Of a stretch of DNA of 64,000 bases, positions 8,213 through 18,040 are shown one piece after another. The first letter of the stretch is position 1; the number at the start of each line of letters is the position of its first letter. Made by a program: the position numbers and the translations under genes. A model generated the notes under the pieces. That model worked only from the letters and a program-made list of their open reading frames with translations. It had not been told where the DNA came from and made no database searches. Source of the DNA: Lycium barbarum (lineage: Eukaryota > Streptophyta > Magnoliopsida > Solanales > Solanaceae); assembly GCF_019175385.1 (NCBI RefSeq), contig NC_083338.1, positions 90,789,777 through 90,853,776 on the forward strand, in the 5' to 3' direction.

Positions 8213-11091
8213 TGTTATATCCCGCATTTCGTGCATTCGGATAATTCAAGACAATTGCGGGAGGTTGAGAGCAAGCCTATATTTTTAAACTTTGTTTAGC
8301 ACACAAGTTGTTTATAAGAGTTATGGATGCGGAAATATTGAGGAAGGCTAAGGGCAAAATTGGAAATTTGGAAATATAGTTCCATGAATTACAAGAAATA
8401 GACATGAAGTAATTGGGCTTGGAAAAATCAAAAAAAAAAAAAGAAGCCCAAGGGGGTGGCCGGCCATAGGCCATGGGCCAAGGCCCAAGTGGAATTTAAC
8501 CCATGTGAATAAAAAGGATGACTAATATTATTTGTCATCATATTTTCAAGAACATTCAAGAAAAAAGAAAGAAGAAGGAGAAAGAGTAGAGGGGTTCGGC
8601 CATGACCATGGAAAATTGAAGTCTTCAATTTCTATCGCAAAAAAATATTTTCTCCTAGCTTTCATACTAATTCAAGGGTCCTCTCCAACGTGGTATAAGT
8701 GTTGAAACAAGAAAACCGCTCTTTGTTGCAAAATCACAACTCTAGCCAAGTTGAGGAGTTGAGAAGAAAAGGTAAGATTTAATCCTCTTTTATATGTTAT
8801 AAATGGTTTGTGTATGTTGTAGTATGTAGAAATGGATGAAAATCATGGAATTATGCATGTTTGAGGGTTGGCCGTACATGTGTGCTTGGTGTAGGAAGAT
8901 GAACTAATTTTTATGTAATAATTTGGTTGTTGTTGATATGTATTCTATGATGAAAATGAGAATTTGATGATTCAAATTGATGTTGGAATTGTTACGGGCT
9001 GATTTGGAAGCCAACATGACTTTGGTGTCATTTCTTTAATTGTGAGAATAATGTTGTTAATATGTGTGTTGTTGGGATAGTTCATGAATTTGGAAGCAAG
9101 AAATGCATTGAAATTGTTCCTAGGGAAGTTGGGGAGTTTTCGGGTGAAGTATGGTATGTTGGTGGAATTGTGGAATATTGTGTAGGTTATTTGAATGTGT
9201 TCTTGAATTGTGTTTGAATGATGTTGGATTAGTAACGAATATGTGAGCGTTGATATTGGCTTGAATGTACATAGTTGAATTGAATGTTGATGAACTATGT
9301 AGAGAAGAGGGTTACTAATGTTAGAATGCAAATTGGATTGATTGTTGATGTTATTAGTATGGTTGTTGGTATTGTTGTTGATGTTTTGGCCGAGTGGAAG
9401 TCTCGGGGAAGTTGAATTTATAGGGAGATGCTGCCCAAATTTCTGTAGACAAATGCTAACTTAAGATTAAATTCCAAAGTGCCTATAGCTAATGTTGGTA
9501 TCTATGGACATATTGTAGATTTTGGAAAATCCAGAACTTGAGTTTGGAGCAGCTTAAGAAGTGAATAAGGTGTGTAAAGCTTCACCTTTCTTTCTTTTGG
9601 CATGTCTTAATCATACTAGGCTATGATACGAGTCTCGGGGAAAACTCTATTCCTAATAATTCGAGCGTGAATATGACCCTTATTCATTTCAATGCAATTG
9701 AATTATGAACTTTTTACTTTGATATGCTTGAATGAAAAATAGCTTAAACATCTTTTTTCTCCTAAAAGAGTTTTGTATCGTAAAACATCTGTAACTTTCA
9801 TGAACGGAACCGGATTGCTCTGAAACCTTCGTGGGTGACCCCATAAGGCCTAATGTTCATAATTTGTGTACGCCACCTCGACTCGACCCGAGGTGGGCCC
9901 ACAATTCCCGAGACCTTCTTGTGTTGTTCTATTTGACTTATTTCCATACGACACTTAAAGGAAACTTTCGGCTATTGTTCCGGTTACTAAACGATAGTTG
10001 TTTTAACTAGTCCATTGAGTCCTGTGATATATTTTGATATATACAAACGATCTTAGAAGTTTTGCTTTGACATAATCCGTCGTAACAACCGAAAGGTACG
10101 TACTATGATTATCGTCCGAATTCTTTTCTAAATGACCTATCGTTCGGATTATTCTATTGAGTCTTTGTAAATATTTTATGATGCATATAGTTTCTCACTA
10201 CTCTACTCGTGGATGCCTCAATGCTTCCATCACTGCGCCCGGGCCAAGATATGTTATCACGCGTAATCCACTGCATTGTTCGCCGTGCCTCGATGTGAGG
10301 GGGCAGGTATGACATGTACATGGGTTCTGGAGTATGATGTGCCATGTGCATATATTATGATGTTTGGATGATATGATATGATATGGCCATCTGATATGCT
10401 ATGATATGTTATAGAGCCATTCGCTATCTTGGAGTATGATGTGTTATGGCGCTAGTGACGGGGTGGCGACCATGTTCTGTTCACCGAGTCCCATATTGGG
10501 GCCGGATTTGGCATATGTTTGGCATGCATTATTTATGTTTTGTAAATATGCATTTTGATAATCTGGACATTGCACTCATTTTCTGTACTTTCTGTTCAGG
10601 TCATGATATTGTCTATTGTACTTCACGCTTTACATATTCAGTACATATTCCGTACTGACCCCTTTCTTCGGGGGCTGTGTTTCATGCCCGCAGGTACAGA
10701 CGCTCAATTTGCTGATCCACCCGCTTAGGACACCTGCTCTGCTGTTTTAGAGTGCTCCTTTGTCCGGAGCCCACATTTTGGTACAGACTTTTCTGTTGTA
10801 TATGTATATGTTTATTCAGGGGTATGACGGGGCCCTGTCCCGTCTTATGATTCTGTTGTTACTTGTAGAGGTCTGTAGATATACATGTGGGTTGTGTATA
10901 TATTTTGGGATTATGTATTTTGTGACAGCCTTATCGGCTTCCGTGCGCTATATCCATGCATATGCGACAGTTAGAAACACCATTTGCCCCTTATATCTGT
11001 ATAACTTGTTTATATGTTGTTTTGGGTTATTCGGTGCGTACGGGTGTCTAGCTCGGACACCAGTCGCGGCCTACGGGGTTAGGGCGTGACA
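8213..11091 (+). mobile_element. T2 3' LTR, full length
   Basis: 2879 bp from TGTTATATCCCGCATTTCG to GGGCGTGACA. The next five bases are TTTTT, the expected right target duplication; the left copy is outside the window. The LTR contains an A-run (about 8430), the AAATGCTGCCC marker (about 9428) and ATGATATG repeats (about 10370-10410). It serves as reference for the truncated 5' LTR. Confidence 0.93.
10638..10844 (+). other. LTR hairpin cassette, T2 3' LTR (best copy)
   Basis: Hairpin 1 is TCAGTAC (10638-10644) with GTACTGA (10652-10658), loop 7. Hairpin 2 is CCCC (10659-10662) with GGGG (10670-10673). Hairpin 3 is GCTCC (10754-10758) with GGAGC (10766-10770), loop 7. Hairpin 4 is GACGGG (10826-10831) with CCCGTC (10839-10844), loop 7. 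Confidence 0.65.
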
Positions 11092-11213
11092 TTTTTCCTA
11101 AATGCCTTGTAGCCTCTTGTTTATTGATGTGGCACGCAACACACCATAAACAAGACTCTACTAGACACGGCTCGTAGACACTTCCTAGGATTGAACTACT
11201 CTGATACCACTTT
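11092..11213 (-). other. T3 leader between LTR and gag, cut by T2
   Basis: On the minus strand this reads as the leader that follows the 5' LTR of a chromovirus, with the same blocks as 4347-4440. The T3 coding region must lie left of the T2 insertion and is not in the window. Confidence 0.8.
11198..11209 (-). other. Primer-binding site (tRNA-iMet), T3
   Basis: Reverse complement reads TGGTATCAGAGT, one mismatch from the initiator-methionine site. It defines the strand and the 3' edge of the T3 5' LTR at 11214. Confidence 0.88.
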
Positions 11214-11476
11214 TGTCAAGACCCAGCTAGGGGCCGCGACGGGTACCCGTGGCTAACCACCGAGCACCGCTCGTTCTATTACTTATCATGCTCATTAACA
11301 TTATTTTATCACATTCATACCCAAATTATAAGAAAATCATTTTTCATTTCAAAACATAATACTTTTATATACATAAGCCTTTAGGCTATCAAAATAATAT
11401 ACATAAAGGCAACCTCGTGAAACCCCATAACCCACACTGCATATCTACGAGCCTCTACTGGAGTATTAGAAATATG

Positions 11477-11677
11477 GACGGGACAGGACACCGTCATGCC
11501 CAAAATACATATACATGAACATACACAAAAGAATCATCATAAGAACCTCCGAACAATGGAGTGCTCTCAATCAGCTACTGGCTCCTACGAATCCGGATCA
11601 AGCTCACCTCCCTGTCTACCTGTGGGCATGAACACAGCGTCCAAAGAAAACGGACGTCAGTAGGAACATTGTACTGA
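11477..11677 (-). other. LTR hairpin cassette, T3 copy
   Basis: Plus-strand positions: hairpin 1 arms 11657-11663 and 11671-11677 (one mismatch). Hairpin 2 reads CGTCC with GGACG on the minus strand, instead of the C4/G4 pair of T2. Hairpin 4 arms 11477-11482 and 11490-11495 (one mismatch). Confidence 0.55.
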
Positions 11678-11869
11678 GTGTGTAACACTGGAACGAAATA
11701 AATATAATAGAGGGATCGTGATCCATAAGAGAAAGATATAAATTGCATGAGTGTCATAGACAAATACATTCCGTACATATATCATATTTTACATAATCAT
11801 GGTACATATGTCATCACATCACATATATCATCACATCATAATCCTCATCGTTAACCCGCGTCCGGGTAA

Positions 11870-12045
11870 CCATCATATGCCACCCACTAGTGGTGATCAT
11901 GCTTGACCCTCTAGGCTCGGTGTAAACATAGCAGCGTGCATTAGCGGTAACATGCCCGGCCATCTAGGCGCGGTGGAATCATATGCAGCCCGCCTTAGGG
12001 GTGACATGCCCGGCCATATTGGCGCTTTGGAATCATATCGTCATA
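11870..12045 (-). repeat. Tandem LTR units in T3
   Basis: Degenerate tandem units of roughly 55-60 bp, each containing a form of GCCCGGCCATCTAGGCGCGGTG. Homologous blocks occur at 17476-17640, 23936-24115, 27530-27690, 29360-29520, 31070-31220, 48590-48810 and 56280-56480. Confidence 0.7.
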
Positions 12046-12169
12046 TAGCCAATCATAACCCATTGTCATTACACATCTCATGAACATATCGTAATCTTAT
12101 CATAACTTAACATTTTCTCACATAGCATAGGCTTGTTATAAGCTAGCATTATTGATCGTCTTATACATA

Positions 12170-12174
12170 TATCG
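12170..12174. repeat. Left target-site duplication of S1 (TATCG)
   Basis: TATCG lies immediately left of S1 and is repeated exactly at 14817-14821. Confidence 0.92.
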
Positions 12175-12365
12175 TGTCACGACCCAACCCCGTGGGCCAT
12201 GACCAGTGCCCGAGATGGACACTCGTATACGTACCTGTCAAACATAGTCAGGCTGACACTTTAGACAATATAGGAATTGACAAAGATCCAATCGTTCACA
12301 ATGTCACATATCATGATAATCTATCTCCTGAGGAGTCACAACCAATCACTTCGTAATAAGATACG

Positions 12366-12560
12366 CAAGCCGACAAGGCTGCCACTATATATCGTTATAT
12401 AACGCAAGCCGACAAGGCTGCTACAACATGTCAATACCATACATAAGCCGACAAGGCTATCACTACATGTGAATACTATACATGGCCGACAAGGCTATCA
12501 CAACATGTGAATACTATACATAAGCCGACAAGGCTATCACAACATGCCAATACCATACGT
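12366..12560 (-). repeat. Five tandem units of about 39 bp with an AGCC/GGCT stem
   Basis: AGCCGACAAGGCT (one copy GGCC) starts at 12368, 12407, 12446, 12484 and 12523, a 38-39 bp period. Each core can pair AGCC with GGCT around GACAA. One or two copies of the same core, on the other strand, occur in T1, T2 and T14 LTRs, so this LTR has expanded it. Confidence 0.85.
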
Positions 12561-12645
12561 AAGACATATAGACACGGCTGAACAAAACTTATACATAACC
12601 CACACATATGTCTACAGACCTCTAAGAGTATCGATAGCGAAATAT

Positions 12646-12856
12646 GACGGGACAGGGCCCCATCGTACCCCTGGATAAACATGTTTATATACAGCAAAAG
12701 ATCTGTACAAAAAGTCCAAGCTCCGGAACAATGGAGCTCTCCAAGACAGCTGAGTGGAAATCCTAAGCTAGAGGATCGCCAAATCGAGTATCTGTACCTG
12801 CGGGCATGAAACGCAGCCCCCCTGAAGAAAGGGGGTCAGTACGAGATATGTACTGA
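12646..12856 (-). other. LTR hairpin cassette, S1 copy
   Basis: Minus strand: hairpin 1 TCAGTAC with GTACTGA is perfect. Hairpin 2 is CCCCC with GGGGG around TTTCTTCA. Hairpin 3 is AGCTCC with GGAGCT. Hairpin 4 (12646-12664) is GATGGG with CCCGTC, which keeps pairing through one G-T wobble. Confidence 0.6.
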
Positions 12857-13105
12857 GTATATAAAGCATGAAATACAATAAAGAGGATTCTGACTGAAAT
12901 AGAGATCACAGGAGACAAGTATGACATTCAAAATACCAATACACTTGCCTTATGAAATGTAAATCGTGCATATCAATATCATATATGATACCCGGCCCAT
13001 TATGGGACTCGGTGACATAATCATATCATCATCATATATATATATACTGTACCCGGCCCTCTAGTGAGGGATTCGGTGAATAAAGTCATCACATGCCATC
13101 CTTGG

Positions 13106-13170
13106 CGCTATAATCACATCATCATATCATCATATCATCATATCATCACATCATCATATCATCATATATA
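13106..13170. repeat. CATATCAT microsatellite-like run in S1
   Basis: Repeated CATCATAT words ending in a short TA run. The same motif appears inverted at the matching place of T14 (62195-62260). Confidence 0.85.
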
Positions 13171-14816
13171 TACATATACCGTACTCGGCCCTCTGGTGAG
13201 GCACTCGGTGAACAATGCAGTGAACTGTGCACGAGAACATACCCGGCCCGGGACTCGGTGAAAGATATATTGAGGCATGCACGAGAAGAGTAGTGAGTGA
13301 CCACATACAAACCAAGTCATCATCTGAGGCTCGTTAGAATAAGTAAAATAAACTAACACTTGAGTGTCAAAGGAGTCTGTCATGTCAAGTATCACTCAAA
13401 TATAATCATAGACACATATCAAGCTAACATGAAATAGCTTATGGAATTCAAGGACTCAATAGAATATTCAAAACGAATCATCTTTTGAAAAACAAGGCAA
13501 TAGCCATATCCAGTACCTTTTGGATATCAATACGGATTATATGAAAATAGAAATTCTGGAATCATATGCACGTATCAAGACATAATTAATAGTTTCTGGA
13601 AATCAAGAACATTAGCCATCCTAGTGGCTCTAAGAATAGGAGCTTCTTTAGAGTCATATATACGTCGTCTGTTTATTTCATAAAGATCATGCCAAAAAGA
13701 AAGAAGGGTTAACTTTACATACCTGTTTAAGGTTAATCGTAATATCGTTCGCTTTGTCGCCCCTTTAGCCTATTTAATGTAAAAGTAACGCTATCGTTAG
13801 TAAACTATACTTCCTAGCTCATAAATCTGTAACCAATCGCCTATAGGACTCATTCTTTAACTTATACTTTCTTGGTTACGGTTTTCATTAGTTAAGGACT
13901 TAACGGAAATCGGGCAGCATTTCCCCTATATATTCGCCTAACCCGAATTTTCAATTATCCTCCTGTTATCACAGAAATATCAACAATAACAACAATAGAG
14001 ATATGCATACAAAATTCTTACAATTCAGCCCATAAACAATTCTAACAATCCAACAACCCTTCTTAATCCTTTTCGACCCACAATTTCATATAACAACGAT
14101 CTCATGCATTTTCTTACTTCCAATTTCATCCAAACCAATTTTAATAATTCCATCACAACACTATTAATACAATTACACCACAAAATAAGAAAATCTTACC
14201 TAAATTTTCTCGGAGAAATTTCTACACTTAATTGCTCCAATTTCGCAATTTCTTCTTCCCCAATTCAATATCCAATGTTGCTATCACCTCCTTGAACTTG
14301 TAATTCACTTCAAACTTGATCAAAATATTCAACAAAACAAATTTTTCTCCATTACCATGGCTGGCCGAGAGCAGCCATTGAAGTTTTAATTTTTTTTTCC
14401 TAACTTGATTTTTGGTAAAATGAATTCAAGTGTTGATTCCTTCATTTGCCAATTGTTTATATATGGCTCCCCATGTATTGCCACGTCCACCCCCTCTAAT
14501 GACTCACCAAAATATTTTGTTGAATTGTTTTTATTATTATTTTTTTTTTAAAACTAAAACGGGTGGGGCCCACACATAGTAATTAAGTTAATTAATTTTA
14601 ATTAATCACTAATTTTTTCTTAATAATTTAATCACAATTAATTAGTCCCTAATCTCTAATAATATTTCTACACTAAATAAAATTTATAAGCAATTTATGT
14701 TCTAATTAAAATTGAAAATTAAAAGTTCATATTTCGTATCCGAAAATGATCCCGTCTTTAACTTAAGTCGGTTAGCTTGCGAATAATCTCGACGTTTAAG
14801 AATACGGGATATAACA

Positions 14817-14821
14817 TATCG
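14817..14821. repeat. Right target-site duplication of S1 (TATCG)
   Basis: Exact copy of 12170-12174. Confidence 0.92.
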
Positions 14822-15870
14822 TGACTACATCGGGGTGACGTAAGGTCGTGAACCCCCGATTATATTATGAACATTTACGAGTATTCTGCCTCACCTTGAA
14901 GGAAATAGTGCATAAGGTTAGTGTTAACAATAATTACATCATTAACGTTATAGGATCATCATATCATGAACTCTCGAATCGCTATACTTTAACTCATCAT
15001 CATCATTATCATGCTCGAATGTAATTTGGTATATTTACGGACTCATAAGCTCCACCATATAGGAGAATCATGGAAAGTTTGAAAGATTCGTGCCTTTGAA
15101 GGAAGGGATAAGCCTTACATACCTTTGTCGTTTACTAATCTATCGCTTGCTTGTTCTCATTTATTGCACACGTTCTACCTTCAAGAGAATTCGTATCGAC
15201 ATTAGCTAACAATTATAAGAACGGACTTACTAACGCTAGAGAAAATTGGGCAGCATTTCCTTTGTTTATACTACTTTTCTCATGTTCCATATCAACTCCC
15301 AAACTTTCATATTAACATTCACAATATCGCAAACAACAATCATCATTTGTTTACATTTACCACAATCCACCATTTCTCTTCAATTTCTTCACAAATATGG
15401 TTATGACCCCCTATCGCGCTTTTTCACATATAATACCTAGTCCATGGTATATATGTCATTTATAACATATTCACGATCACAAGATACCAACATTCATGAT
15501 TCATCCCAACCACTATTCAACAATAACACTATTCACTCATTTATGACCCATTTTATATGTCTTTCTGCGATTCAAGTGTCTAAGCCTTCAAATACCTTAA
15601 ACAACATCGTATGTTCATGAAACTTACCTTAGATGATGGATGAACAACCCTTGAATGGAAATACTCTTCTAGCACCAAAACCCTATTTCACTTCCCTTGG
15701 GTTTTCTTGACGTAGATGAACTTTTACTAAGCTTCATACACTTGTTTTCATGGATTGAAGTAGTTGATCATGGATTTTCCTTTGATTTTCTCGTGGATGA
15801 ATGTTAGAGAGTGTTCGAGAGGTTTCTTGACATATGGAGTGAAAATGATATGAAAATGAAATGAGAGAGG

Positions 15871-15882
15871 TCCCTTATATTA
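15871..15882 (-). promoter_or_regulatory. TATA-like box of the T3 LTR
   Basis: On the minus strand TTTAATATAAGGGACC lies directly downstream of the palindrome island, at the same place as the TATA box of T8. Confidence 0.55.
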
Positions 15883-15907
15883 AATGTTGAACCTGTCCCG
15901 ACCAAGT

Positions 15908-16056
15908 TATACGGACCAACATACGGTCCGTATATTTTTCATTGACCGTATGTTGGACCGTATGTTTGGTCCAGAATGTGCTGCCCCTCTTGACCAATTA
16001 TACGGCCTAACATACGGCCAGTATAATTTATACGGTCCATATGTTAGGACGTATAA
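15908..16056. promoter_or_regulatory. Palindrome island of TACGG/CCGTA words in T3
   Basis: About ten TACGG or CCGTA words within 150 bp, several in direct head-to-head pairs such as ATACGGTCCGTAT. It lies about 340-490 bp from the LTR start and just upstream of the TATA-like box. The related LTR T8 has the same kind of island at the same offset. Confidence 0.65.
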
Positions 16057-17475
16057 TGCCCAGTGGTTCCGTTTTCGTTCTCGTTGACTCGTTTGATCTC
16101 CGATCCTTATGAAACCTTCTTGACACTTGGTTAGCACCTCAATACCAATTAAGGGACGTTATCACTCTTCTCTAAGCCATCATTATGCCATCATTAACTC
16201 GCCGCTCGTAATTCTTACCCGACACGCAACATATCCTTTACTTTCTTTACCAAACTTCTTTCTTTTGGTCAAATGTCTTTGAATCTTGATTAAGATCATC
16301 AAATGTTATTTCTTACTTATCCAAATAATCATATACCTCGTGTTCCTTGCTAGCCTATTCACTGTACACTAACGGGGAATTTTCCAAGGTGTAATAGTTA
16401 CGAGTATAGTTATGTTATAAATGATATTAAGAACATAGGAGAAACATTAAATAGGGATGAAGGTAATGTTGTGTTATGACCATGGTTATGGATGCCCTTG
16501 AAATGGAAGTAGGAGAATTGAATAATGTATGGTTGATGAAGATTATTGAGTATGATATTATGGATATTGTTACTGACGTTTGGGAGTTGATATGTAATAT
16601 GAGAAAAGTTGTATAAACAAAGGAAATGCTGCCCAATTTTCTTTAGCATTAGTAAGAACGTTCATATAATCAAGTAGCTAATGTTGATGCGAATTCCCTT
16701 GAAGGTAGAGACGTAAGCGTTGAAGGACAACGATCAAGCGATAGAGTAGCTAAGCAAAAAGGTATGTAAGGCTAATCCCTTCTTTCTAAGGCATGACTCC
16801 TATGGCATGAATCCTTTTATCTCTCCATGATTTTCCTATATATCGGAAATTATGAGACTACGATTATAAAGAGGTTCATACAAGATAAAGAAAAGAGATA
16901 CGTTACGAGCATGATAATACTGATGATGAATCTAAGTCTAGAAGTCCTAAAGCTCATGATATGACATTCCTACGAAGCTAATGATCCTTATATGATTCCT
17001 ATGATATTATTTTCCCTACCTCTCAATGACTTTCTTACATTCCGAGAACTATAAGTCAACGTTGATAAAGAGCTTCTTATGAGATAAAGATGAGATATAT
17101 GTCATGAAAACGATGATAATGATGACGATGAGTAAGTATAAAGAATCTTAAAGTGAGGTACGATGTCCATGAGGCTAATTATCCTAAGTATAGTTCCACT
17201 GATGCTTTTCCTTGTGTGCACTCACCTTAAAATGCTAGTCCTTCAAGGTGAGATATGATGATTATGATTACTCCATAATGTATCGGGGGTTCACTACCTT
17301 ATTTCACCCCGACATAGCCATAGTCGTCATCAAGTTCTAATGTATGCTTTAACGATAAATGTATGATGATGCTATGTTTATGATAAGGTTACGATAAGCT
17401 GATGATAAGGTCATGATGTGTCTATGAAGTGGATGATAATGATAAGTCTATGATGAGCACATGATGATACGATTC

Positions 17476-17640
17476 CACCGTGCATAGACGGCCGGACATG
17501 TCACCGCGAAGGCGGGCTGCGTACGATTACACCGTGCCTAGATGGTCGGACATGTCACCGCGAAGGCGGGCTGCATATGATTACACCGTGCCTATATGGC
17601 CGGACATGACACCACTAGTGGGCGGCATATGATGGTTACC
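17476..17640 (+). repeat. Three tandem 54-bp units in T4
   Basis: CACCGTGC starts at 17476, 17530 and 17584, followed by a cATGGCCGGACATG-type core and a GGCGGGC or GGGCGGC end. It is the best-preserved example of this LTR tandem block. Confidence 0.85.
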
Positions 17641-17827
17641 CGGATGCGGGTTAACGATGATGATATATATATGATACGATTATGTATGCACTGTGATGAT
17701 ATATGTACTACGATTATATATGATGTATGTGTGAAATGTATCCACCCTTAAAGGTTACGCAAGTTATATCTTTATCTTATGTCTTATGATCTCTCTATTA
17801 TGTTCATTTCATTCATGCCTTACATAT

Positions 17828-18020
17828 TCAGTACAATGTTCATACTGATGTCCGTTTTCTTTGGACGCTGTGTTCATGCCCATAAGCAAACAGGGAGGCG
17901 ACCCAGATTTGTAGAAGCCGATAAGCAGACTTTTGAGAGCACTCCATTATTCCGGAGGTGCCATTAATTTATTATTTTGTGTACATATATGTTTTGGGCA
18001 CGATGGGGTCCCGTCCCGTC
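17828..18020 (+). other. LTR hairpin cassette, T4 copy
   Basis: Hairpin 1 arms 17828-17834 and 17842-17848 (one mismatch). Hairpin 2 is GTCC (17850-17853) with GGAC (17863-17866). Hairpin 3 is GCACTCC with GGAGGTGC from 17940. Hairpin 4 is GATGGG (18002-18007) with CCCGTC (18015-18020). Confidence 0.6.
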
Positions 18021-18035
18021 CATATGTCTAGTATT

Positions 18036-18040
18036 CTAGT
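18036..18040. repeat. Left target-site duplication of S2 (CTAGT)
   Basis: CTAGT immediately left of S2, repeated exactly at 21267-21271. Confidence 0.93.

Larger units (their letters stand above)
2391..11091 (+). mobile_element. T2: non-autonomous Ty3/gypsy chromovirus (Tekay/Del-like)
   Basis: A complete LTR-to-LTR unit apart from the T1 insertion. It has a partial 5' LTR (2391-4330), a primer-binding site, gag, a short damaged pol, a polypurine tract and a full 3' LTR (8213-11091, 2879 bp). The internal region is 3.9 kb, against 5.1 kb in T12. The two LTRs are nearly identical where I aligned them by eye: one difference over 180 bp (3421-3600 against 10178-10357). Insertion was therefore fairly recent, yet pol is unrecognisable over most of its length. 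The lineage call rests on the C-terminal chromodomain remnant and the long LTRs. Confidence 0.88.
11214..12174 (-). mobile_element. T3 5' LTR, segment nearest the leader
   Basis: The minus-strand LTR end reads ...GGTCTTGACA. The block at 11214-11290 (GAGCGGTGCTCGGTGGTTAG when inverted) is shared with T4, T7 and others. It is interrupted at 12174 by solo LTR S1 and resumes at 14822. Confidence 0.88.
12175..14816 (-). mobile_element. S1: solo LTR
   Basis: 2642 bp with TGTCACGACCC at the left edge and CGGGATATAACA at the right, that is TGTTATATCCCG to GGGTCGTGACA on the minus strand. It is flanked by a perfect TATCG duplication and contains no internal element sequence, so it is a solo LTR left by recombination between two LTRs. 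It splits the T3 5' LTR. Confidence 0.95.
14822..16396 (-). mobile_element. T3 5' LTR, promoter-proximal segment
   Basis: Continues T3 after S1. The minus-strand start reads TATTACACCTTGG where related LTRs have TGTTATACC, so the terminal TG has become TA. The LTR without S1 and its extra duplication is 2536 bp. GTTAC (16397-16401) would be the right target duplication. It carries a TATA-like box and a palindrome island. Confidence 0.85.
16397..18040 (+). mobile_element. T4: plus LTR, first visible segment
   Basis: Aligns with T8 from about 28628 onward, so about 900 bp of its 5' end must lie left of T3. It is interrupted at 18040 by S2 and resumes at 21272. Confidence 0.85.

Noticed and set aside
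12366..12560. Regularly spaced repeats that resemble a CRISPR array
   Set aside because: The whole unit is repeated, with no unique spacers, and it lies within a plant solo LTR.
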